A stretch of 22,118 nt of DNA from an uncultured Veillonella sp. (lineage in GTDB: Bacteria; Bacillota; Negativicutes; Veillonellales; Veillonellaceae): positions 1 through 22,118 of the forward strand of contig NZ_UQYC01000028.1 in assembly GCF_900545205.1 (NCBI RefSeq). The letters run 5' to 3'. The stretch's first letter is position 1. Each line of letters starts with the position of its first letter. A program made the position numbers and the translations under genes. This document shows positions 15,946 through 22,118 of this stretch, one piece after another. Below the pieces are notes generated by a model. The model was not told the DNA's origin. It searched no databases and saw nothing but the letters and a program-made list of their open reading frames with translations.

Positions 15946-17160
15946 CTATATATAGTGGTCCAATAAAAAAGACTCATTAGGGTTGTATGAATCACCTAAT
16001 ACCATGCGTTCATATTCACCTAGAATAAATTCTCTTTTAATCTTACGTTTCATCTCTTCATTGTTTACAATCATCATTATAGTGCCAATAAGACCCGCAA
16101 AATCAATATCTTTTAAAGCTTTTGTATTCCCGTAATAAGCTCGCACGGCATTAATAATTACGTTGCTGCCTGTAGCAATAATATTAGAATACTCTAATAT
16201 TTTCATTGTTTTTACATGATGTAATTCTTTTTCCCGGTGATTCGTAGATGAACAAGTAAGCATATGTAAAGAACTAATGAGTATATTTATAAGATTAAAA
16301 ATTTTATATGATATCCCAACCTTAATAATATCACCAGTACTAATATATTTAGTTAATTCTTCGGCATATTGATTATCAAGTATTAAATTAGCTCCTGGAA
16401 TTTGTATCCCACAAGGTGTATAAAGATCTGTCCCTATATGAATAATCTGCTTTATTAATGCGGCCACAACAGAAGCCGCATCATTATCTAGTCTAGTAGC
16501 TGCCGCTTTTAAGCTTTCTATTGTAGAGCAAACATCTCCTATGCTAGGGTTTTTTAAGTTACTATCATATTCTACATGACAGGTAATAGGGATTGGTAAT
16601 AAATCTTTAGATCTACAAGTAATCGTATTAGTGAGTATATTAGAAGTCCCTAGAATAAGACCTATAATAGGATCATGTCCAAATGTAGCAAAACGATGAT
16701 TTGCCTCTTTAAAAAAGCCATGATTGATTCCCTTAAATCTTGTAGCATCATACGGAACACCTCGAGACGTACAAATTTGTATTAATGGTGCATAATAAGG
16801 ACTCGGCCCAATATCTACTTGATTATTTACCCCGGCTAATAATTTTTCTTGTAACTTATGCAAATAGTTTTCTTTTGTATTACCAGTTCCTGCAGGCTCA
16901 ACTTTTGCAAGAGTATTGATTACATAAATCCTAATGCATTGCAATGCAGTAGCAGCAAATAAAAATTTAACATCATGCCAGCCTAATGAAGTACGTTTAG
17001 AAAACTCTTCATCTAAATCCGTGAGTATATTCGATGTATTAATGGCAATAGATTTTAAACGCTCTACTTCTTTTTGTTCATCAGTTAAAGAACTAATCGT
17101 ATTATCTAAAGCTTGCATTGTAGTATTTTTACGCTCTAGTAGTTTCTCAATGCTATTCAT
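15946..17160 (-). CDS. Unknown protein with His/Asp motif and hydrophobic segments, second gene of a coupled pair
   Basis: I do not recognise this 404-residue protein. Residues about 1-55 are charged and likely coiled coil. Later there are moderately hydrophobic stretches (about 66-85, 164-181, 229-243, 286-301, 326-340, 355-366). The most distinctive block is residues 144-195, with H147, H155, G161-H162-D163-P164, a GTSNILTNTIT run and H195 in PIPITCHV. This pattern could be a metal- or active-site cluster, though that is only a guess. The C-terminus is basic, then acidic, ending LLDHYI. The ATG overlaps the stop of the upstream gene by four bases (ATGA), with AGGTGAT just before it, so translation is coupled. 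It is followed by a 71-base gap and a long perfect hairpin. No neighbour suggests metabolism; an accessory, for example defence or membrane-associated, role is possible but unproven. Confidence 0.75.
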   Translation of the reverse strand: MNSIEKLLERKNTTMQALDNTISSLTDEQKEVERLKSIAINTSNILTDLDEEFSKRTSLGWHDVKFLFAATALQCIRIYVINTLAKVEPAGTGNTKENYLHKLQEKLLAGVNNQVDIGPSPYYAPLIQICTSRGVPYDATRFKGINHGFFKEANHRFATFGHDPIIGLILGTSNILTNTITCRSKDLLPIPITCHVEYDSNLKNPSIGDVCSTIESLKAAATRLDNDAASVVAALIKQIIHIGTDLYTPCGIQIPGANLILDNQYAEELTKYISTGDIIKVGISYKIFNLINILISSLHMLTCSSTNHREKELHHVKTMKILEYSNIIATGSNVIINAVRAYYGNTKALKDIDFAGLIGTIMMIVNNEEMKRKIKREFILGEYERMVLGDSYNPNESFLLDHYI

Positions 17161-17918
17161 CCCAAATCACCTACACGCTCTTGATAATAAGCAACTACTT
17201 TTTCCTTTTCTGCTATTATAGAGATGCATTCATCATATATCTCTATAAGCTCTCGAGATTCTTTGTCGCCCTTATATTTTAAAGCATCCAATTCAGCTCT
17301 ATGTTCAGAAATTTGCTTTTCCCACATAACTTTTGCTTTTTCAAAACCAAGATTCTCAATAGCTTTAATCTCTTCTTCTCTCTTTTTTATACCTGCTCTA
17401 TCCAAATATCCATATCTATTAATCAGTCTACCTGCAATGAAACCAACACCAATTCCAATAGCACCAGGCACCCCACCTGCTAATCTACCAATACTACTTC
17501 CAGCAGCACCAATTACACCACTTCCCATAGTACTCGATAGGCCACTACCAATTCCTCCGATAGCACTAGTTCCCATTCCACTTATAATACTAGCTTCTTT
17601 ATTTTTTGAGTTATATTGTTCTATCTCATCTTCTAATTTTATTTCATAAATTTCTTTATATCTTATGGTATCTTGTTCAAGCTTTTTTATATATTCAACC
17701 TTTTTGTCTATCAAACTACCAAATGTGTCCTTATCGAATGAATACTTTAATTTTAATTGTTCTGCACACGCTTGTGTCTCTGCAAGAATAGGTGCATAAA
17801 TTCTTGCTGCTCGTTCTATCCCTCTTTTTTCAGCCTCTAACGCCACATCTTTTGGCTTGCACAATAACAATGACAATATCCTAATTGTAACTTCACTACC
17901 TACAAGTAAAGGTAACAT
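17157..17918 (-). CDS. Unknown glycine-zipper protein flanked by coiled coils, first gene of a coupled pair
   Basis: Not recognised; 253 residues from the ATG at 17918, chosen because AAAGGGGA lies 7 bases before it (an upstream start at 17969 has no such site). Residues about 22-110 are highly charged and probably helical coiled coil (EYIKKLEQDTIRYKEIYEIK). Residues 113-165 form a Gly/Ala/Ser-rich hydrophobic stretch with repeated GxxxG-like spacing (GGIGSGL, GAAGSSIGRLAGG, AIGIGVGFIAGR). This is typical of a glycine zipper that packs in membranes. Residues about 175-250 are coiled coil again. The symmetric helix-zipper-helix layout resembles membrane-inserting or pore-type proteins rather than enzymes. 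Its last codons overlap the start of the 404-residue partner, so the two likely act together. Confidence 0.72.
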   Translation of the reverse strand: MLPLLVGSEVTIRILSLLLCKPKDVALEAEKRGIERAARIYAPILAETQACAEQLKLKYSFDKDTFGSLIDKKVEYIKKLEQDTIRYKEIYEIKLEDEIEQYNSKNKEASIISGMGTSAIGGIGSGLSSTMGSGVIGAAGSSIGRLAGGVPGAIGIGVGFIAGRLINRYGYLDRAGIKKREEEIKAIENLGFEKAKVMWEKQISEHRAELDALKYKGDKESRELIEIYDECISIIAEKEKVVAYYQERVGDLG

Positions 17919-17976
17919 ACTATCGTCCCCTTTAAATATTAAATAAATACCAACATATTTACATTGCAAAACTTCT

Positions 17977-18060
17977 CTGTTGAGTTTATACGAAATACTC
18001 CAACAGTTATCTCCCCATACTCTCTTCTAATATTATATCTTATTCTATATTCTTTTTCAT
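17977..18060 (-). promoter_or_regulatory. Predicted promoter and inverted repeat upstream of the unknown two-gene module
   Basis: On the minus strand ATGAAA (18060-18055) and TATAAT (18037-18032) are 17 bases apart. Downstream of the predicted start, an inverted repeat (17977-18006) pairs CTGTTGGAGT with ACTCAACAG, nine pairs with one bulged base around an 11-base loop, 59 bases before the start codon. It could be an operator or an RNA leader hairpin. Confidence 0.45.
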
Positions 18061-18243
18061 GTTTATTTCATAACAACTTCATATTAAATTAAATTTGAAC
18101 ACCACAAATATATAACTTTTTTACAATAAAAAGATATATCATTCAAAATCATCATATATACTCTTTATATAATACTTTCTAGCATTTATAACTATATCGA
18201 TAAATTTAAGCATACCATATTTATAAATTTCTAAATGTCAATA

Positions 18244-18272
18244 TTGAATGTATAGAATTTTTTCGCTATAAT
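18244..18272 (+). promoter_or_regulatory. Predicted promoter of nrdA
   Basis: TTGAAT (18244-18249) is followed after 17 bases by consensus TATAAT (18267-18272), giving a start near 18279 and a leader of about 155 bases. The 515 bases between 17918 and 18434 contain this promoter, the leader elements listed next, the module promoter on the other strand and otherwise A+T-rich sequence without a gene. Confidence 0.62.
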
Positions 18273-18319
18273 CGTAACATAATGTATAAGCTTAATAGGA
18301 AAACTACAACATATAGTAG
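18272..18319 (+). promoter_or_regulatory. Possible pair of NrdR boxes
   Basis: Two 16-base segments, 18272-18287 (TCGTAACATAATGTAT) and 18304-18319 (CTACAACATATAGTAG), match the NrdR consensus ACACWATATATWGTGT at 10 and 11 positions, mostly in the core. They are separated by 16 bases, one of the spacings used by NrdR. The first touches the -10 hexamer, so binding would block transcription. The individual matches are imperfect in the flanks. Confidence 0.4.
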
Positions 18320-18332
18320 TTTTCTTATTTTT
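18298..18332 (+). terminator. Terminator-like hairpin in the nrdA leader
   Basis: GAAAACTAC (18299-18307) pairs with GTAGTTTTC (18316-18324), extended by a G-T pair, followed by TTATTTTT. It stands about 20 bases after the predicted transcription start and 100 bases before nrdA. It overlaps the second possible NrdR box, so the palindrome might instead be mainly a DNA site. Confidence 0.45.
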
Positions 18333-18334
18333 CT

Positions 18335-18396
18335 GATTAGACTTAACTTAAAGATATTTTATACTTTTCAGTCTAATCTTATATATGTTTAGATTA
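18335..18396 (+). promoter_or_regulatory. Mutually exclusive stems in the nrdA leader
   Basis: GATTAGACT (18335-18343) pairs perfectly with AGTCTAATC (18370-18378). The second segment, as TAATCT (18374-18379), can instead pair with AGATTA (18391-18396), 40 bases before the nrdA start. Alternative folding or a set of inverted protein sites would both explain this. Confidence 0.4.
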
Positions 18397-18433
18397 ACAG
18401 TTTTATTACTTTTAAGACTCAAGGGGAACAGTA

Positions 18434-20716
18434 ATGGAGATTATGATCAAGAAACGGGATGGCCATTTCGAGCCTTTATCCGTTGAAAAAACGAAACGTA
18501 TGATTGCCTTCGCATGTTTGGGGTTAGATTCTTGTGATCCACTAGAATTGGAAATGGATGCGAAGTTACAATTCGTTGATGGTATGACTACTAAAGAGAT
18601 TCAAAAAACTTTAGTACAAACAGCTATCGAAAAGGTTATCTCTAAAAAAGATGATGGCTTCGGCAACCAAGTAAATAAAATGAATCAAGATTGGCAATTC
18701 GTAGCGGCTCGTCTATTCTTGTTCGACCTCTATAAAGAAGCGGCTATCACTCGCCGCTATAAAGCATTCGGCTATGGCAACTTTCCAAATCTTGTACACA
18801 TGCTTGTAGAAGAAAAAAAATACGCAGACTTCTTCGTTACGGAATATACAGCTGATGAATTACAAGAGTTAGGCGATTACATCAAACCTAAACGAGATTA
18901 CCTCTTCAACTACGAAGGCCTTAAATTATTAGCTGACCGTTACTTGGTAAAAGGCTTCAACAAAGAAATCTTTGAGTTACCTCAAGAACGTTTCATGGCT
19001 ATCGCTATGCACTTAGCATTAGTAGAAGGCGAAAACAAAGTAAAATACGCTAAGAAATTCTACGATTTGATGAGCCAATTAAAAATGACAACAGCTACAC
19101 CTACATTAGCAAATGCGGGCACACCATTCCATCAATTGTCCTCTTGCTTCATCTCTGGTGTAGATGACAACTTATGGTCCATTTACGACGTAAATAGCAA
19201 GTTCTCTCGCGTATCTAAACACGGCGGTGCTCTTGGTATCTACCTTGGCAAAGTTCGCGCATTGAACTCCGATATCCGCGGTTTCAAAAACTCCTCTGGT
19301 GGCGTTATTCCTTGGATTCGTTTGTACAACGATACAGCTGTTGCCGTTGACCAATTGGGTAAACGTAAAGGCGGCGCTACCGTAACACTTGATATTTGGC
19401 ACAAAGACTTCTACGAGTTCGTAGAGCTTCGTACTAATAATGGTGATGACCGTCGTAAAGCACATGATATCTTCCCTGCTATCTCCGTTCCAAACATCTT
19501 CATGGAACGTATGATCGGCCGTGAAAACTTCACCCTCTTCGATCCTCATGAAATCTTGGCTGTAAAAGGCTATGCTCTAGAGGACTTCTATGACACAGAC
19601 GATAACAAAGAGTTCACGAAACGTTACCTTGAATGTGAACAAGATCCGAACTTACATGGCATCGAAGTACCAGCACTAGACATGATGAAAAAAATCATGC
19701 GCTCTGCTGTTGAAACTGGTACACCTTTCATCTTCTTCCGCGACACTGTAAACGCTGCAAACCCTAACAAACATGCAGGTATGATTTACGCATCTAACTT
19801 GTGCCATGAAATTGCACAAAACGTTGGCTTCACAAACCTTGCTGAAGAAATCATCAACGAAGACGGCACTATCACTACTAAAACAAATACAGGCGACATG
19901 GTTACATGTAACTTGAACTCCATCAGCCTTGGTCGCATTTCTGACGAAGAATTAGAAGAAAATATTGCCCTTCAAATCCGCATGTTAGACAATGTTATTT
20001 CTATCAACCAAGCTCCAGTACCAGAGTCTCGTATGACATCTGATAAATACCGCGCTATTGGTCTTGGTACTTCTGGTTACCACCACTACCTTGTAAACCA
20101 CGATATCCAATGGGAGTCCGATGAGCACATTGAAGTAGCGGACAAATTGTTCGAAAACATCGCGTACTATGCTATCAAAGCTTCTATGGAGTTGGCGAAA
20201 GAAAAAGGTGCATACCCTGCGTTCAAAGGTTCCGAATGGGAAACTGGTGAATACTTCACACGTCGTGGCTACACATCCGATCGTTGGAAACAATTGGCTG
20301 CAGACGTTGCTAAATATGGTATCCGCAATGGTTACTTGATGGCTGTAGCTCCTACTGGTTCTACTTCCAACATTGCGAATACTACAGCTGGTATCGACCC
20401 TATCTTCAAAAAATTCTTCATCGAAGAAAAGAAAGGTTCTTTCACACCAAAAACTGCACCAGATTTGAACAACAAAACATTCTGGCTCTACAAAGAGGCG
20501 CATACAATCGACCAACAATGGTCCATCAAAGCTTGTGGCGTACGTCAACGTCATATTGACCAAGCACAATCTTTCAACTTGTATATCACTCCTCAAATGA
20601 AAGCAAAAGAAATCCTCGACCTTTACGTTGAGGCCTACAAACAAGGTATCAAAACAATCTACTACATCCGTAACCAATCTCTTGAAATGGATGAGTGCAC
20701 AAGTTGCTCCTCTTAA
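18434..20716 (+). CDS. nrdA: Class Ia ribonucleoside-diphosphate reductase, large (alpha) subunit
   Basis: Catalytic subunit that reduces ribonucleoside diphosphates to deoxyribonucleotides, together with NrdB. Of 760 residues, about 1-95 form the N-terminal ATP cone for activity control. The catalytic barrel has C238 (SSCFI) and C492 (VTCNL) as the redox pair, and N455, C457, E459 (SNLCHE) as the active-site triad with the thiyl-radical cysteine. The substrate loop PTGSTSNIANT is at 640-650. Y743-Y744 (TIYYIR) match the radical-transfer tyrosines 730/731 of E. coli. The C-terminal CxxC (C755, C758) is the thioredoxin-facing pair. AAGGGG lies 7 bases before the ATG. nrdB follows after 149 bases. 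Regulation appears to lie in the leader (possible NrdR boxes) and the ATP cone. Confidence 0.97.
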   Translation: MEIMIKKRDGHFEPLSVEKTKRMIAFACLGLDSCDPLELEMDAKLQFVDGMTTKEIQKTLVQTAIEKVISKKDDGFGNQVNKMNQDWQFVAARLFLFDLYKEAAITRRYKAFGYGNFPNLVHMLVEEKKYADFFVTEYTADELQELGDYIKPKRDYLFNYEGLKLLADRYLVKGFNKEIFELPQERFMAIAMHLALVEGENKVKYAKKFYDLMSQLKMTTATPTLANAGTPFHQLSSCFISGVDDNLWSIYDVNSKFSRVSKHGGALGIYLGKVRALNSDIRGFKNSSGGVIPWIRLYNDTAVAVDQLGKRKGGATVTLDIWHKDFYEFVELRTNNGDDRRKAHDIFPAISVPNIFMERMIGRENFTLFDPHEILAVKGYALEDFYDTDDNKEFTKRYLECEQDPNLHGIEVPALDMMKKIMRSAVETGTPFIFFRDTVNAANPNKHAGMIYASNLCHEIAQNVGFTNLAEEIINEDGTITTKTNTGDMVTCNLNSISLGRISDEELEENIALQIRMLDNVISINQAPVPESRMTSDKYRAIGLGTSGYHHYLVNHDIQWESDEHIEVADKLFENIAYYAIKASMELAKEKGAYPAFKGSEWETGEYFTRRGYTSDRWKQLAADVAKYGIRNGYLMAVAPTGSTSNIANTTAGIDPIFKKFFIEEKKGSFTPKTAPDLNNKTFWLYKEAHTIDQQWSIKACGVRQRHIDQAQSFNLYITPQMKAKEILDLYVEAYKQGIKTIYYIRNQSLEMDECTSCSS

Positions 20717-20813
20717 TAGTTAAAAATATCATTGCTATATTTTACAAAAACTATACACTATAAGTAGAGAGCACTAAACTCAGGAAAGATACTTTCACCA
20801 ATATTATAAATCT

Positions 20814-20844
20814 GATGACGACCTATAGCAGTATAGGTCGCATC
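20814..20844 (+). promoter_or_regulatory. Hairpin between nrdA and nrdB
   Basis: GATG plus CGACCTATA pairs with TATAGGTCG plus CATC around a GCAG loop, 13 pairs with one bulged A. No T run follows, and AAAGGAGT for nrdB comes 8 bases later. A processing or stability element that sets the ratio of the two subunits is plausible. The rest of the 149-base gap is A+T-rich with no small ORF that I can support. Confidence 0.55.
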
Positions 20845-20865
20845 GTTGTATAAAGGAGTCCTACT

Positions 20866-21894
20866 ATGGATAAAAAACTGATTTTCAACGAACATGGTGA
20901 ACGTGGCACGCAATCTATGATTGGCGGCAACACCACAAACCTTCGCGAATGGAACCGGATCAAGTACGACTGGGCGAACCAAATGTATCGTACAATGCTC
21001 AACAACTTCTGGATTCCTGAAGAGATTTCCTTGAACGAAGACGTTAAGCAATTCCCATACTTAACAGATTACGAACGCCGTGCATTCGACAAAATTATTG
21101 CATTCTTGAACTTCCTTGATTCCATTCAATCTGAAAACTTGCCTAACTTGAGCCGTTATATTACAGCATCTGAAGTGGCATCTTTATTGAATATCCAAGC
21201 ATTCCAAGAAGAAATTCACGCTCAAAGTTATTCCTACATTTTGGACACTGTTACAAATCCTATTACACGTGACAAAATTTATGACGAATGGCGTACAGAT
21301 AAAACATTACTTGCTCGTAACCGCTTCATCGCCGATGCATACCAACGTTTCAGTGATGATCCTAACGAAGCAAACCTTATCCACACAATCATCGCCAACT
21401 ATATCTTAGAAGGTATTTACTTCTACTCTGGTTTTAGCTTCTTCTACACATTGGCACGCCAAGGTAAAATGACAGCTACATCCACTATTTTCAAATATAT
21501 CAACCGCGACGAAGTAACTCATCTTGTATTGTTCCAAAACATCATCCGCGAGTTACGCCGTGAACGCCCTGACTTGTTCACACCTGAACTGGAAGCAAAA
21601 ATCACTGACATGATTCGCCAAGGTGCAGAAAACGAAATCGCTTGGGGTCAATACATCACTGATGATAAAATCCTCGGCCTTAACAACGTTCTTATCGAAC
21701 GCTACATCAAATACCTTGCCAACATCCGCTTAGAAGCAATCGGCTTGCCTCATCTATACCCTGAAATCAAGGACAATCCAATGGAATGGATTGAAAGCTT
21801 CTCCAACTTGAATAGCACAAAAACTGACTTCTTCGAAGCAAAAGTTACAAACTATACAAAAGCAGCGGCATTTGATTTCGATGATTTAGAATAA
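20866..21894 (+). CDS. nrdB: Class Ia ribonucleoside-diphosphate reductase, small (beta) subunit
   Basis: Radical-generating subunit of 342 residues with a ferritin-like helical fold. All dimetal ligands expected in class Ia are present: D85, E115, H118, E182, E216 and H219 (D84, E115, H118, E204, E238, H241 in E. coli). The radical tyrosine is Y122 (EEIHAQSY). The C-terminal tail ends FDFDDLE, the acidic, Phe-containing type that docks onto NrdA. The start at 20866 follows AAAGGAGT by 9 bases. It is transcribed with nrdA and ends before a strong terminator. In class Ia enzymes the tyrosyl radical is made with oxygen, so the gene should work only when some oxygen is present. Confidence 0.97.
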   Translation: MDKKLIFNEHGERGTQSMIGGNTTNLREWNRIKYDWANQMYRTMLNNFWIPEEISLNEDVKQFPYLTDYERRAFDKIIAFLNFLDSIQSENLPNLSRYITASEVASLLNIQAFQEEIHAQSYSYILDTVTNPITRDKIYDEWRTDKTLLARNRFIADAYQRFSDDPNEANLIHTIIANYILEGIYFYSGFSFFYTLARQGKMTATSTIFKYINRDEVTHLVLFQNIIRELRRERPDLFTPELEAKITDMIRQGAENEIAWGQYITDDKILGLNNVLIERYIKYLANIRLEAIGLPHLYPEIKDNPMEWIESFSNLNSTKTDFFEAKVTNYTKAAAFDFDDLE

Positions 21895-21911
21895 TAAAAA
21901 AATGATAAAAG

Positions 21912-21946
21912 AAAAAGTGATTCTCACGATGGGAGAATCACTTTTT
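21912..21946. terminator. Bidirectional terminator after nrdB
   Basis: A perfect 14-bp stem (AAAAAGTGATTCTC with its complement) closes on a 7-base loop, with T runs on both strands. It serves nrdB and the convergent partial gene. Confidence 0.93.
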
Positions 21947-21976
21947 TCATTATAAAGGTTATTCAGTTAATAACGG

Positions 21977-22118
21977 TTAGCCAGCTGTATATGGGCCGAA
22001 TCGACCTGCAAATAGATAGGAACCCATTTTACCAAGTTTGGCAGCAAAGATAGAAGCTACGATACCTAAAATAATCATAATCCATGCGTTATCAGCATTT
22101 ACACCGTTAGCAATAGCG
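21977..22118 (-). CDS. C-terminal end of a membrane protein (partial)
   Basis: The last 46 codons of a minus-strand gene that enters from beyond the window edge. They contain one membrane segment (AWIMIILGIVASIFAA) followed by a short tail with KLGKMGSYLFAGRFG and the end PYTAG before TAA. The terminator at 21912-21946 follows. The fragment is too short to name a family; a transporter subunit is plausible. Confidence 0.6.
   Translation of the reverse strand, partial: AIANGVNADNAWIMIILGIVASIFAAKLGKMGSYLFAGRFGPYTAG

Noticed and set aside
17224..17649. Plus-strand open frame of 141 codons opposite the glycine-zipper gene
   Set aside because: It mirrors the Gly-rich repeat as a Pro/Ile-rich sequence, as expected of a shadow, and the minus-strand gene has a good ribosome site and coupling.
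19985..20677. Long minus-strand open frame (230 codons) inside nrdA
   Set aside because: It is antisense to a fully conserved nrdA, has no ribosome site and has Cys/Phe-rich composition typical of a shadow frame.

Overview
The window looks like chromosomal DNA of a low-GC anaerobe of the Negativicutes, most likely Veillonella or a close relative. This is an inference from gene content: a B12-dependent propanediol dehydratase locus with a PocR-type regulator, a CobT, low-GC Shine-Dalgarno-led genes and a class Ia nrdAB pair. No rRNA, tRNA, IS element or CRISPR array is visible.

Layout. At 31-2595 (minus strand) lies the start of a pdu operon: pduB, pduC and the first part of pduD, which meets an in-frame stop after about 55 codons. 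A divergent PocR-domain/AraC regulator (3077-3967) faces away from it across a 481-bp intergenic region. Then follow, all on the minus strand, a lone MetQ-type lipoprotein, a cobT-DUF389 pair, an exported protein of unknown function, an SLC1-family symporter, two diverged paralogous membrane proteins and an iron-containing alcohol dehydrogenase. A polytopic membrane protein (13404-14963, plus) converges on a flavodoxin-like gene (15044-15562, minus). Between two A+T-rich non-coding stretches sits a two-gene module (15946-17918, minus) that I do not recognise: a glycine-zipper/coiled-coil protein whose stop overlaps the start of a His/Asp-containing membrane-type protein. The window ends with nrdA and nrdB (plus), a bidirectional terminator, and the 3' end of a membrane protein gene on the minus strand.

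How the genes fit together. PduC needs adenosylcobalamin, and CobT activates the lower ligand of cobamides, so 211-7623 forms a loose B12/propanediol neighbourhood. The iron alcohol dehydrogenase could reduce the aldehyde product, but it is 9 kb away and not in the operon. NrdA and NrdB retain all the class Ia catalytic residues I checked, including the radical tyrosine, which is notable for a presumed strict anaerobe.

The most striking non-coding signals are: (i) the leader of the symporter gene, with a near-consensus promoter, a 15-bp perfect inverted repeat just upstream of the -35 and a strong intrinsic terminator before the start codon; (ii) the nrdA leader, with possible paired NrdR boxes, a terminator-like hairpin and mutually exclusive stems; (iii) a nested hairpin at 5141-5211. 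The best candidate for an undescribed system is the translationally coupled pair at 15946-17918.
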